In this document: piece by piece, positions 8,837-17,413 of the stretch
How positions within the stretch are numbered: the first letter of the stretch is position 1
How the letters are laid out: every line of letters starts with the position of its first letter
Source of the DNA: Ezakiella coagulans
GTDB taxonomy: Bacteria > Bacillota > Clostridia > Tissierellales > Peptoniphilaceae
DNA: 64,000 bases
Reading direction: 5' to 3'
Assembly: GCF_003096635.1 (NCBI RefSeq)
Contig: NZ_QEKV01000002.1
Coordinates: 157,388 to 221,387 of the forward strand
Program-made: the position numbers and the translations under genes
The notes under the pieces: model-generated
The model's database searches: none
What the model saw: only the letters and a program-made list of their open reading frames with translations
What the model was told of the DNA's origin: nothing

Positions 8837-10414
8837 ATGAATAGACAAGAACTTACAAAAATTAAAAAAGATACTTATCCTCATCTCATAGAAAGACTTG
8901 AAAAGGGTGGATTTGTAATTGACGGTGAAGACATATATCCTGAGGGCGATTTCTACAAAAAACAAAAGAGAATTGTTTTGAGAAACTGCAACGTCATTGA
9001 CCCTGCTTCAATTGAAGAGTACATTGCAAGAGACGGCTATTTTGCACTTGAAAAGTGTTTAAGCGAAATGAGTCGCGAAGAAATTATTGACACTGTTAAA
9101 AAATCCGGACTAAGAGGACGCGGCGGCGCAGGATTCCCGACCGGAAGAAAGTGGGAAGCTGCATACGTGCAAACAGAACCTACGAAATATATAATTTGTA
9201 ACGCTGACGAAGGAGACCCTGGAGCATTCATGGACAGATCTGTCCTCGAATTCGACCCGCACAGTGTGCTTGAAGGCATGGCTATTGCAGGGCTTGCAGT
9301 TGGTGCAAAACATGGCTTTATATACGTAAGAGCAGAATATCCAAAAGCTGTTGACAGTTTAAATATTGCAATAAAAGAAGCTGAGGAAAAAAATCTTCTC
9401 GGAAAAAATATTATGGGAAGCGATTTTGATTTCTCAATTGAACTTAGACTTGGTGCAGGTGCGTTTGTATGCGGTGAAGGAACCGCTCTTATGGAATCCA
9501 TAGAAGGAAAACGCGGTATGCCGAGAAACAAAGAGTTCAGAACTACCGAACGCGGCCTTTGGGGCAAGCCGACAGTAATAAATAATGTAGAAACATTTGC
9601 AAATATCGCACAAATTATAAATAAGGGTGCTGATTGGTTCAATTCAATCGGCACAAAGGATTCACCGGGCACGAAAGTTTTTGCACTTGTTGGAAAAATC
9701 GAGCACTCGGGACTTGTTGAAGTGCCGATGGGAACTTCGATAAACACGATAGTTTATGACATCGGTGAAGGCATTCAAAACGGCAAAAAAGCGAAAGCCG
9801 TTCAAACGGGTGGACCGTCAGGCGGTTGTATTCCGACTGAGCTTTTTGACACCGGATGTGACTTTGAATCATTGAAAGCAATCGGCTCAATCATGGGCTC
9901 CGGCGGAATGGTTGTAATGGACGAAGACGATTGTATGGTCGACGTTGCAAGATTTTTCCTCGAGTTCTCAGTCGATGAATCGTGCGGAAAATGCACACCT
10001 TGCAGAATCGGAAACAAGAGACTTTATGAAATGCTTGTCGATTTGACTGAGGGAAGGGGCGACGAAACAACGATTGAAAAGCTTGAAACTCTTTCGAAAG
10101 TTGTTTGCGAAACAAGTCTTTGCGGACTTGGACAATCGAGCCCGAATCCGATTTTGTCAACGCTCCATTATTTCAAAGATGAATACATGGCTCACGTTGG
10201 TGATCACAAAACTTGTCCGGCAAAGAGATGTAAAGGCATTCTCAATTACTTTATCACCGACAAATGTATCGGTTGTACAAAATGTGCAAGAAAATGTCCG
10301 GTCAGCTGTATTTCCGGAGAAGTTAGAGCGAAACACGAAATTGATTCTACAAAATGCATTAAATGCGGACAATGTATGGACGCATGTCCTGTGAATGCAA
10401 TAATTTTGGATTAG
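8837..10414 (+). CDS. hymB: NADH-dependent hydrogenase/dehydrogenase flavin subunit, NuoF-like
   Basis: 525 residues from the ATG after GAGGGG. GRGGAGFPTGRKW and CNADEGDPGAFMD form the FMN/NADH site, and SCGKCTPCRIGNK ligates a [4Fe-4S] cluster. The C-terminus adds two ferredoxin motifs (CIGCTKCARKCP and CIKCGQCMDACP). The N-terminal [2Fe-2S] thioredoxin-like domain found in many longer HymB proteins is missing, so the protein starts closer to the NuoF core. It exchanges electrons between NADH and HymC. Confidence 0.88.
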   Translation: MNRQELTKIKKDTYPHLIERLEKGGFVIDGEDIYPEGDFYKKQKRIVLRNCNVIDPASIEEYIARDGYFALEKCLSEMSREEIIDTVKKSGLRGRGGAGFPTGRKWEAAYVQTEPTKYIICNADEGDPGAFMDRSVLEFDPHSVLEGMAIAGLAVGAKHGFIYVRAEYPKAVDSLNIAIKEAEEKNLLGKNIMGSDFDFSIELRLGAGAFVCGEGTALMESIEGKRGMPRNKEFRTTERGLWGKPTVINNVETFANIAQIINKGADWFNSIGTKDSPGTKVFALVGKIEHSGLVEVPMGTSINTIVYDIGEGIQNGKKAKAVQTGGPSGGCIPTELFDTGCDFESLKAIGSIMGSGGMVVMDEDDCMVDVARFFLEFSVDESCGKCTPCRIGNKRLYEMLVDLTEGRGDETTIEKLETLSKVVCETSLCGLGQSSPNPILSTLHYFKDEYMAHVGDHKTCPAKRCKGILNYFITDKCIGCTKCARKCPVSCISGEVRAKHEIDSTKCIKCGQCMDACPVNAIILD

Positions 10415-10423
10415 GAGGTCAAA

Positions 10424-12157
10424 ATGATTAACCTTAAAATCAACGGAATAGATGTAAGTGTGGAGAAGGGCACTACCATTTTGCAGGCGGCAAATATGAT
10501 AGATATCCAGATTCCAACACTTTGTCATATGGATTTACACGACATAAAATATATAAATAAACTAGCAAGCTGTAGAGTTTGTATGGTTGAAGATAAAAAA
10601 AGTGGAAAACTTTTTCCATCATGTGCAACACCTGTAAAGGAAGGCATGATTATTGAAACTGATTCCATCAGAGCTGTTCAAGCTAGAAGAACTGTTGTAG
10701 AACTTCTTCTTTCGGATCACCCGAATTCTTGTTTGACATGTGCGAAGAACCTCGACTGTCAACTTCAAAAAATAGCTCACGATCTTGGAATAAGAGAAAT
10801 TCCATATCAAGGTGAAATGAGACAACTTCCGATTGACGCAAACAGCCTTTCGCTTGTGAGGGATCCTAACAAATGTATCCTTTGCAGAAGATGCGAAACT
10901 ATGTGTAATGAAGTTCAAACAGTAGGTGCACTTGCTGAAATCGGAAGGGGCTTTTATACTCACGTCGGCAGCACTTTTAACAGATCTATGTACGAAACGA
11001 CGTGCACATTCTGCGGTCAATGCTTGAGCGTTTGTCCGACAGGTGCCCTAACGGAAGTTTCAAATGTGAGAAAAGTTTGGAAAGCACTCCATTCGGACAA
11101 GACTGTTATAGTTCAAACAGCACCGGCTGTAAGAGTTGCACTCGGCGAAATGTTCGGCATGGAACCGGGAACTGTTGTGACAGGAAAGATGGTTACAGCT
11201 CTAAGAAAACTCGGATTTGATATGATTTTTGACACTAACTTTGCAGCGGACCTCACAATTGTTGAAGAAGCAAATGAATTTGTCGAAAGAATGAAAGGAA
11301 ACGGTAAGCTTCCGATTTTAACTTCATGTTGTCCGGGTTGGGTAAACTTTATGGAGCAACAATTCTCAGATATGATTGATATTCCAAGCACATGTAAGAG
11401 TCCGCATGAAATGTTCGGTGCAATTGCAAAGTCATATCTCTGCGAAAAGCTTAATATTAAACCGGAAGACATGGTTGTTGTTTCAGTAATGCCATGTATT
11501 GCAAAGAAATTTGAAGCAGCAAGACCGGAACTCGAACACAAGGGAGCATCCGATGTTGACATGGTTATAACGACAAGAGAACTCGCATCGATGATTAAAG
11601 AAGCTGGAATTCATTTCACAGAACTTCCGGATGATGACTTTGACGATCCAATGGGAGAGTCCACAGGTGCAGGTGCAATTTTCGGGGCAACGGGCGGAGT
11701 TATCGAAGCGACTGTAAGAACAGCTTATGAAACTTTGACCGGCAAGGAACTTGAAAAGCTCGAGTTCACAGATTTGAGAGGGCTCACAGGCATCAAAGAA
11801 ACCACTGTTAAAATTGGTGATAGAGAAGTCAGAATTGCGGTTGCAAATGGGCTTGGAAACACGAGAAAACTTTTAAACAAAGTTAAGAGCGGCGAAGAAA
11901 AGTTTGATGCAATTGAAGTTATGGCGTGTCCTGGCGGATGCATCGGCGGTGGTGGACAACCTTTCCACCATGGTGACATCAGCATACTGAAGAGAAGAGC
12001 TGAAGGAATTTACAGTGTTGACCACAACAAAAAGCTTAGAAAATCACACGAAAATCCAAAGATTATAGAGCTCTATGAAACATATCTCGGAGAAGTTGCA
12101 GGACCAAGAGCACACGAACTTCTTCATACAAGTTATACAGCAAAACCAAAACTATAA
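10424..12157 (+). CDS. hymC: [FeFe] hydrogenase catalytic subunit
   Basis: 577 residues, preceded by GGAGG. Domains in order: N-terminal [2Fe-2S] (C50, C53, C67), a His-Cys3 cluster (HPNSCLTC, residues 99-106, plus C112), two [4Fe-4S] motifs (CILCRRCETMC 151-161; CTFCGQCLSVC 194-204), then the H-cluster signatures TSCCPGW (300-306), MPCIAKK and MACPGGCIGGGGQP. All catalytic motifs are intact, so it should produce or consume H2. With HymA and HymB it re-oxidises NADH, possibly with ferredoxin. A strong terminator follows. The maturases HydE/F/G are not in this window. Confidence 0.93.
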   Translation: MINLKINGIDVSVEKGTTILQAANMIDIQIPTLCHMDLHDIKYINKLASCRVCMVEDKKSGKLFPSCATPVKEGMIIETDSIRAVQARRTVVELLLSDHPNSCLTCAKNLDCQLQKIAHDLGIREIPYQGEMRQLPIDANSLSLVRDPNKCILCRRCETMCNEVQTVGALAEIGRGFYTHVGSTFNRSMYETTCTFCGQCLSVCPTGALTEVSNVRKVWKALHSDKTVIVQTAPAVRVALGEMFGMEPGTVVTGKMVTALRKLGFDMIFDTNFAADLTIVEEANEFVERMKGNGKLPILTSCCPGWVNFMEQQFSDMIDIPSTCKSPHEMFGAIAKSYLCEKLNIKPEDMVVVSVMPCIAKKFEAARPELEHKGASDVDMVITTRELASMIKEAGIHFTELPDDDFDDPMGESTGAGAIFGATGGVIEATVRTAYETLTGKELEKLEFTDLRGLTGIKETTVKIGDREVRIAVANGLGNTRKLLNKVKSGEEKFDAIEVMACPGGCIGGGGQPFHHGDISILKRRAEGIYSVDHNKKLRKSHENPKIIELYETYLGEVAGPRAHELLHTSYTAKPKL

Positions 12158-12167
12158 TTTAAATTAT

Positions 12168-12200
12168 CCCCCGCGCATAGAATTTGCGTTCGGGGGTTTA
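12168..12200 (+). terminator. Terminator of hymABC
   Basis: Stem cccccgcgca / tgcgttcggggg with a two-base bulge, followed by TTTATTTAT. Confidence 0.75.
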
Positions 12201-12263
12201 TTTATACCTTTTTATGAACATTTATCTTTATATTGGGTATAAGTAAGATAGTGGAGGTGTAAT

Positions 12264-13208
12264 ATGCTAAAGTTTATGAAAAAAATTCCGGGAGGACTCC
12301 TTCTGGTACCTATGCTTATAAGTGCGCTTTTTGCAACATTTTTGCCGGATATATTTAAAATAGGCGGAATGACCGAAGCGTTTTATACAACAAAGGGAAT
12401 CAACTACATAGTCGCACTTGTGTGTTTCTGTTCATCAGCGGCACTCGATTTGGAAAAGATGAAAAAAGTTATACGAAAACAAGGCTCAATTCTTGCACTA
12501 AAAGTTGCAATCTGTTTTTTGTTTTCTTTTTTATATTTTAAATTTTTTGGTATGAATGGAATTTTTGGAATTTCGGCAATTGCTTTTACCGCAACGATTT
12601 GTTCATTAAATCCGTCACTCTATCTTGCTCTCGTCTCCGATTACGGCGATCCGGGAGATGAAGCGGCATTTGGACTCACAGGACTTCTTTGTGTTCCGGC
12701 ATTTCCGATGCTTGTTTACAGCGTGTCTAAAGTATCGGGCGTCGACTGGATGCCTGTTGTGTCGGTTCTAGTTCCAATTGTTTCGGGAATCGTTATTGGA
12801 AATCTCGATAAAGATTTGGGCAAATTTTTTGCAGGAGCAGTTCCGATTTTAACGCCGTTTATGGGTTGGGCCTTCGGTGCAGGTATCAATTTGATTGCAG
12901 CATTTAAAGCGGGCTTAGAAGGAATTCTTCTTACGGTAATTTTCTATGTCGTATCATTCCCACTTCTTTGGTTATTTGAAACAAAAGTTTTGAAGGAAAG
13001 CGGAATAACAACATTTGCAATTTCCTCAATCGCGGGACTCAGTGTTTCCGTGCCTTCGCTTATTGCAGCTGCTGACCCGAGCGTCGCAGATATTGCAAGC
13101 GTGGCGGTTGCGCAAATTGCTTTGGGCGTTGTTATTACCAGCATCATAACGCCGTATATTACAGCGGTTTATGCAAAGAAAAAGGGAATTGAAAAGAGAG
13201 TACTATAA
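12264..13208 (+). CDS. kdgT: 2-keto-3-deoxygluconate permease family transporter
   Basis: 314-residue protein with about ten transmembrane helices that begins KIPGGLLLVPM, the signature N-terminus of KdgT. Family members import 2-keto-3-deoxygluconate with protons. Ribosome binding site GTGGAGGTG. It is followed 21 bases later by an M20 amidohydrolase, not by sugar-acid catabolic genes, so the true substrate here may differ. Membrane localisation is certain; substrate is by family only. Confidence 0.8.
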   Translation: MLKFMKKIPGGLLLVPMLISALFATFLPDIFKIGGMTEAFYTTKGINYIVALVCFCSSAALDLEKMKKVIRKQGSILALKVAICFLFSFLYFKFFGMNGIFGISAIAFTATICSLNPSLYLALVSDYGDPGDEAAFGLTGLLCVPAFPMLVYSVSKVSGVDWMPVVSVLVPIVSGIVIGNLDKDLGKFFAGAVPILTPFMGWAFGAGINLIAAFKAGLEGILLTVIFYVVSFPLLWLFETKVLKESGITTFAISSIAGLSVSVPSLIAAADPSVADIASVAVAQIALGVVITSIITPYITAVYAKKKGIEKRVL

Positions 13209-13229
13209 ATAAAAATCTATGGAGGTATT

Positions 13230-14399
13230 ATGACTAATTATTTTGAAAAAGCAAAAGAATATAAAGATCAATTAATTGAGAACAGAAGGAGTTTACACCA
13301 AATGCCTGAAACTGGGCTTTCACTTCCTAACACAAAAAAGTTTGTTATGGAAAAGCTAAAAGCATTGGGTCTTGAAGTTAAAGAACTTGGAGAATCAGGA
13401 CTTTCTGTTTTAATCGAAGGTGAAAAGGGAGACGGCAAGTGCATTCTCGTGAGGGCGGATATGGACGCTCTGCCGATGAAGGAAGAAAGCGGTCTTCCGT
13501 TTTCGGCAACCGGTGACAAAGCACACACTTGCGGACACGATCTTCACGCAGCAATTGCTATTTCCGCAGCGGAGATGCTTATCAAAGAGAAAAAGAATTT
13601 TAAGGGAAAAGTAAAAATTATGTTCCAACCGGCAGAAGAAATTTTTGAAGGTTCGAAGATGATGATTGAAGAAGGTATTTTGGAAAATCCAAAAGTAGAT
13701 GTGGCAATCGCTCTTCACACTGCACTTGATGAGGAACCGGGTTCGGTTGAATATAACGAAGGATATTTTACGACAAGCTGCGACAACTTTAAAATAAATA
13801 TTAAAGGCAAAGGTGGGCACGGTGCGTATCCGCACACGACTATCGACCCGATAAATGCTGCTTTTAACATTTATCAAAATTTTATGGAACTTGTCGGAAG
13901 AGAAGCACCACCTCAAGAAACGGTCACTCTTACATTCGGAATGATGAGTGCCGGTTCAAATTCTAACATAATTCCTGAAACAGCTGAACTTCAAGGTACT
14001 CTTAGAACTTATAGTCCGGAAGTTAGAAAGAATTTAAAAGCACGTATGCAAGATATTGTCGATGGTGTGATGAAGACAACGAGAAGTGAAATAAATCTCG
14101 ACTTTTTCGCAGGAGTTCCGAGTCTTTTATCGGATCCGAAGCTAACTGCAGAACTTGTAGGATATATTAAAAAAACAAATCCGGAATTAAAACTCATTCC
14201 GAATATGCAAATTATGGCGAGCGAAGATATGGCACTCGTTGCTGAAAGAGTTCCGACCACATATTTTATGCTCAATTCAAAAGTTGAAGGAAATAATTTC
14301 AGCCACCACAATCCGGGTGTCGAATTTAATGAAGATGCACTTCCAATTGGACTTGGTCTAATTGTAACCTCGGCAATAGATTGGCTAAATAACAATTAA
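13230..14399 (+). CDS. M20 family amidohydrolase (hippurate hydrolase/aminoacylase-like)
   Basis: 389 residues. Metal-ligand and catalytic motifs are visible: RADMDALPM, TCGHDLHAA, FQPAEE and the C-terminal SHHNPGVEF, as in the M20D group (N-acyl-amino-acid amidohydrolases). The central KGKGGHGAYPH segment is the dimerisation-domain His motif. Cytosolic, probably releasing amino acids from N-acylated or conjugated forms. Ribosome binding site TGGAGG; cotranscribed with the KdgT-type permease. Confidence 0.85.
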   Translation: MTNYFEKAKEYKDQLIENRRSLHQMPETGLSLPNTKKFVMEKLKALGLEVKELGESGLSVLIEGEKGDGKCILVRADMDALPMKEESGLPFSATGDKAHTCGHDLHAAIAISAAEMLIKEKKNFKGKVKIMFQPAEEIFEGSKMMIEEGILENPKVDVAIALHTALDEEPGSVEYNEGYFTTSCDNFKINIKGKGGHGAYPHTTIDPINAAFNIYQNFMELVGREAPPQETVTLTFGMMSAGSNSNIIPETAELQGTLRTYSPEVRKNLKARMQDIVDGVMKTTRSEINLDFFAGVPSLLSDPKLTAELVGYIKKTNPELKLIPNMQIMASEDMALVAERVPTTYFMLNSKVEGNNFSHHNPGVEFNEDALPIGLGLIVTSAIDWLNNN

Positions 14400-14408
14400 A
14401 AAGATTTC

Positions 14409-14448
14409 AAAATATCTATGTTTGTGAGAACTCTCATAGATATTTTTT
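14409..14448 (+). terminator. Terminator of the permease/amidohydrolase operon
   Basis: Stem aatatctatg (14411-14420) / catagatatt (14435-14444), followed by TTTT. Confidence 0.75.
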
Positions 14449-14499
14449 ATATTTTCATCCGATTTATTAAAATTAATGATACGATTTTATAAAAAGGTA

Positions 14500-14552
14500 T
14501 TGACGTTTTTAAAATTAGATGATATAATAACATATAGAAAGATTTCTATATG
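14500..14552 (+). promoter_or_regulatory. arsR promoter with perfect palindromic operator
   Basis: TTGACG at 14500-14505 and TATAAT at 14523-14528, 17 bp apart. Directly downstream, catatagaaa-GA-tttctatatg (14531-14552) is a perfect 10-bp inverted repeat covering the expected transcription start. Placement fits an ArsR dimer site for autorepression; binding itself is inferred. Confidence 0.8.
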
Positions 14553-14562
14553 AGGTGAGATT

Positions 14563-14976
14563 TTGGATAAGGTATATAACGATACAGCGAAAATATTGAA
14601 AGTGTTGTCCGATCCGAAGCGTTTGCGCATCGTGGACATGCTTTCTTGCGGTGAGCTGTGTGCTTGTGAACTTTTGGAGGCGTTTCATATAACGCAACCT
14701 ACTTTGTCTCACGACATGAAGCAGCTCGTGAATTTAAAATTGGTGAATTTTCGCAGAGAAGGAAAAAATGTTTATTATTGTCTGAATCAGTCCACTTTGA
14801 ACAATTTGCAGAAAACTTTAGATATCATGTTCTCAGATAAACCGGATTGTATCTGTCACAAGATTTTAAACAACGGAAGAGAAGGTGATTCCAATTGCGA
14901 TTGCTGTTGCGACGATGAAAGTGAATCGGATTGTGGTTGCGAAAGCGATAGAGACTGCAGTTGTGGGACAAAATAA
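14563..14976 (+). CDS. arsR: ArsR/SmtB-family arsenite-responsive repressor with Cys-rich tail
   Basis: 137-residue winged-helix repressor starting at TTG after GAGGTGAG. ELCACELL (residues 31-38) holds the paired cysteines C33/C35 of the alpha-3 arsenite sensor, followed by the recognition helix ITQPTLSHDMKQL. Residues 112-135 form an extra tail, CDCCC...CGC...CSC, rich in Asp/Glu/Ser and absent from ordinary ArsR proteins (about 110-120 residues). It may bind metal. Likely represses its own promoter and, through a matching half site, arsD-arsA-acr3. Confidence 0.9.
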   Translation: MDKVYNDTAKILKVLSDPKRLRIVDMLSCGELCACELLEAFHITQPTLSHDMKQLVNLKLVNFRREGKNVYYCLNQSTLNNLQKTLDIMFSDKPDCICHKILNNGREGDSNCDCCCDDESESDCGCESDRDCSCGTK

Positions 14977-15008
14977 GATTTACAATTATGTTTGAATTGT
15001 ATTAATAC

Positions 15009-15057
15009 GCCGATGCATATTTTGGCATCGGCTATAATTAAACATCACATATAGAAA
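15009..15057 (+). promoter_or_regulatory. arsR-arsD intergenic hairpin, -10 box and ArsR half site
   Basis: An 8-bp hairpin gccgatgc / gcatcggc (15009-15016 / 15025-15032) is followed by TATAAT (15033-15038), then catatagaaa at 15048-15057, an exact copy of one arm of the arsR operator. No good -35 is seen and the hairpin lacks a T-run, so this is either a weak second promoter under ArsR control or an attenuating element. Confidence 0.5.
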
Positions 15058-15088
15058 ATCTTCAATGTATTATAAAGGAGAGATTATT

Positions 15089-15640
15089 ATGAGCAAGATG
15101 TGTATCTATGAACCTGCCCTATGTTGTGAAACGGGCCTTTGCGGAGTCAATGTGGACCCTGAACTTCTTCGTATTTCTACAGTTTTGAATACGTTAAAAA
15201 ATGAAGGGGTAGAAATTGAAAGATTTAATTTAAACAGCGCACCAATGGAATTTGTCAAAAATAATATTGTCAACCAATATTTAAATGATAAGGGTGTCGA
15301 AGGTTTGCCTGTTGTGACTTTGGACGGAGAGATTGTAATAGAGGGAAGGTACCCTGCAAATGATGAGATATTGACTCTTTTAAATCTGCCGGCGGAAATG
15401 CTTCTTCCAAAAGGGGCGACATCATGTTGCAGCGGAGACGATGACGACACATGTTGCTGTGGAGACGATGACGACACATGTTGCAGCGGAGACGATGACG
15501 ACACATGTTGGTGTGGAGATTACGATGACTCATGTTGCAGCGGAGACGATGACGACACTTGTTGCTGTGGAGACAGAAAGGATAAAGAAGTTTCAAAGAA
15601 TGACAAAAAAGAAGGCGGATGCTCCTGTGGATGTTGTTAA
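15089..15640 (+). CDS. arsD: ArsD arsenic metallochaperone with repetitive Cys/Asp-rich tail
   Basis: 183 residues from the ATG after AAAGGAG. The metal-site cysteines C12, C13 and C18 are at the canonical ArsD positions; they hand As(III) to the ArsA ATPase. The thioredoxin-like core ends near residue 108. Beyond it sits an extra 75-residue tail of repeats CC(S/C)GDDDDT, ending CSCGCC, while typical ArsD proteins end near 110-120. The tail has about 20 cysteines and more than 20 Asp. It may act as an added metal or metalloid trap. Placed 20 bases before arsA. Confidence 0.92.
   Translation: MSKMCIYEPALCCETGLCGVNVDPELLRISTVLNTLKNEGVEIERFNLNSAPMEFVKNNIVNQYLNDKGVEGLPVVTLDGEIVIEGRYPANDEILTLLNLPAEMLLPKGATSCCSGDDDDTCCCGDDDDTCCSGDDDDTCWCGDYDDSCCSGDDDDTCCCGDRKDKEVSKNDKKEGGCSCGCC
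15425..15574 (+). repeat. 27-bp tandem repeats inside arsD
   Basis: Five full units plus a partial sixth, starting at 15425, 15452, 15479, 15506, 15533 and 15560. Each encodes nine residues, consensus CC(S/C)GDDDDT. The fourth unit has drifted most (CWCGDYDDS). Confidence 0.9.
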
Positions 15641-15659
15641 GAAAAATGGGGGGACAAAT

Positions 15660-17402
15660 ATGTATGAACTTTTTATGCCTGACAAAAACCATTTGACAAA
15701 GTATCTTTTCTTTACCGGAAAAGGCGGTGTCGGAAAAACTTCAATTGCCTGTGCAACGGCTGTAAAGCTTGCGGATGAAGGAAAAAAAGTGCTTCTTATA
15801 AGCACTGATCCCGCATCCAATTTGCAGGATGTTTTTGATAAAAAGTTGGACAACAAGGGTGTTAAAATCGATGAAGTGAGCGGACTTACGGTTTTGAATC
15901 TCGATCCGATAGAGTCGGCAGGGGAATACAAAGAGAGTGTAATTTCGCCGTACAGAGGCAAGCTTCCTCAATCGGTTATTGCCAATATGGAGGAGCAGTT
16001 ATCCGGCTCGTGCACTGTTGAAATTGCTGCATTTAATGAGTTTTCAAATTTCATCACCGACAGCGAAATTTCTGAAAAATATGACAATATTATTTTTGAT
16101 ACGGCTCCTACAGGGCACACTCTTAGAATGTTACAACTTCCGTCGGCATGGAGCGGTTTTATAAGTGAAAATACTCACGGTGCATCTTGTTTGGGACAAC
16201 TTTCAGGGTTAGAGAGTAAAAAAGATATTTATAAAAAAGCTGTGGAAACTTTGAGTGATAAGAATCTCACGACACTTATTTTGGTTACAAGAGCCGAGAA
16301 AACTCCTATTAAGGAAGCAATGAGAGCATCTCAGGAGCTCGCACAGCTTGATATAAACAATCAGATGATGGTTATCAACGGTGTTTTAAAGGAGCCGACG
16401 GACGAGGTTTCCAAAAAGCTCTTTAATAAACAGCAAAACGCTTTAAAAGATATGCCGGAGCATTTGAGAAGTATGAAGACTTATATTGTGCCTTTAAGAG
16501 CGTACAATGTTGTAGGGATAGATAATATTCGTACATTATTTACAGACGACAAAATTTATGATGAGGTTGAAAAATCGGAAGTAGATAGATTGCCACATTT
16601 GAGAGAGGTAATTGACGATTTATATAAAAACGGCAGAAAAGTTATTTTCACTATGGGAAAGGGAGGCGTCGGAAAAACAACTGTTGCAGCCGCTATTGCA
16701 ATGGGAATGGCAGAAAAAGGGGTGAAGGTAAATCTCGCAACAACAGACCCGGCGGCACATTTAAAATATGTTATAAGTGAAAATAAAAACATATCTATGA
16801 GCCGGATAGATGAAAAAGAAGAGTTGAAAAAATATCAGGAAGAGGTTTTATCGAAGGCTAGGGAAACGATGTCCGAAGATGATTTGGAATATATAAAAGA
16901 GGATTTGCGTTCGCCTTGCACACAGGAAATTGCAGTATTCCGCGCTTTTGCGGAAATTGTGGACGAATGTGATGATAAGGTCGTAGTTATAGACACCGCG
17001 CCTACAGGACATACGCTTCTTCTGTTGGACTCATCCCAAAGCTATCACAAAGAAGTTCAACGAACACAGGGAGGAAATACTCCGGAATCGGTCAAGAATC
17101 TTTTACCGAGATTGCGTTCGGAGGAAACCGAAGTTGTAATAGTAACACTTGCCGAGGCAACGCCTGTGTATGAAGCGCTACGTTTGGAGGACGATTTAAA
17201 GAGAGCGAACATCCCTGTAAAATGGTGGATAATAAATTCTTCACTTTATAAAGCAAACTCGACAGACAAGTTGCTTGCGGCAAAAGGAAATGAGGAAGTC
17301 AAGTGGATAAAGAAAGTTGAAGAACATTCCAATGGAAATTTTGCTGTAATTGAGTGGAAAGCAGATGAAATAAAAGGCGAAAAACTTAAAGAATTATTTT
17401 AA
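15660..17402 (+). CDS. arsA: Arsenite efflux pump ATPase ArsA, two-domain
   Basis: 580 residues from the ATG at 15660, after a GGGGGGA ribosome binding site. Two homologous halves each carry a deviant Walker A (GKGGVGKTS at about 21-29; GKGGVGKTT at 333-341) and the signal DTAPTGHTL (147-155; 445-453). The three arsenite-ligand cysteines of ArsA are present at C118, C177 and C420. ArsA is activated by metalloid delivered by ArsD and drives efflux. Here the partner pump is Acr3-type rather than ArsB. Full-length and intact. Confidence 0.95.
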   Translation: MYELFMPDKNHLTKYLFFTGKGGVGKTSIACATAVKLADEGKKVLLISTDPASNLQDVFDKKLDNKGVKIDEVSGLTVLNLDPIESAGEYKESVISPYRGKLPQSVIANMEEQLSGSCTVEIAAFNEFSNFITDSEISEKYDNIIFDTAPTGHTLRMLQLPSAWSGFISENTHGASCLGQLSGLESKKDIYKKAVETLSDKNLTTLILVTRAEKTPIKEAMRASQELAQLDINNQMMVINGVLKEPTDEVSKKLFNKQQNALKDMPEHLRSMKTYIVPLRAYNVVGIDNIRTLFTDDKIYDEVEKSEVDRLPHLREVIDDLYKNGRKVIFTMGKGGVGKTTVAAAIAMGMAEKGVKVNLATTDPAAHLKYVISENKNISMSRIDEKEELKKYQEEVLSKARETMSEDDLEYIKEDLRSPCTQEIAVFRAFAEIVDECDDKVVVIDTAPTGHTLLLLDSSQSYHKEVQRTQGGNTPESVKNLLPRLRSEETEVVIVTLAEATPVYEALRLEDDLKRANIPVKWWIINSSLYKANSTDKLLAAKGNEEVKWIKKVEEHSNGNFAVIEWKADEIKGEKLKELF

Positions 17403-17413
17403 AGGAGAAGTAA

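Noticed and set aside
9037-9747. 236-codon open frame antisense to hymB
   Set aside because: Mirror of a conserved gene in a codon-biased region; no start site support.
13410-13916. 168-codon antisense frame over the M20 gene
   Set aside because: Low-complexity Phe/Cys/Arg reading of the opposite strand, no start signals.
15441-15659. In-frame extension of arsA upstream into the arsD repeats
   Set aside because: The repeats are open in several frames; homology to ArsA starts at MYELF with a ribosome binding site before it.
15270-15692. 140-codon antisense frame over arsD with repeated RHRLRCNMC
   Set aside because: It is only the reverse reading of the 27-bp repeats.
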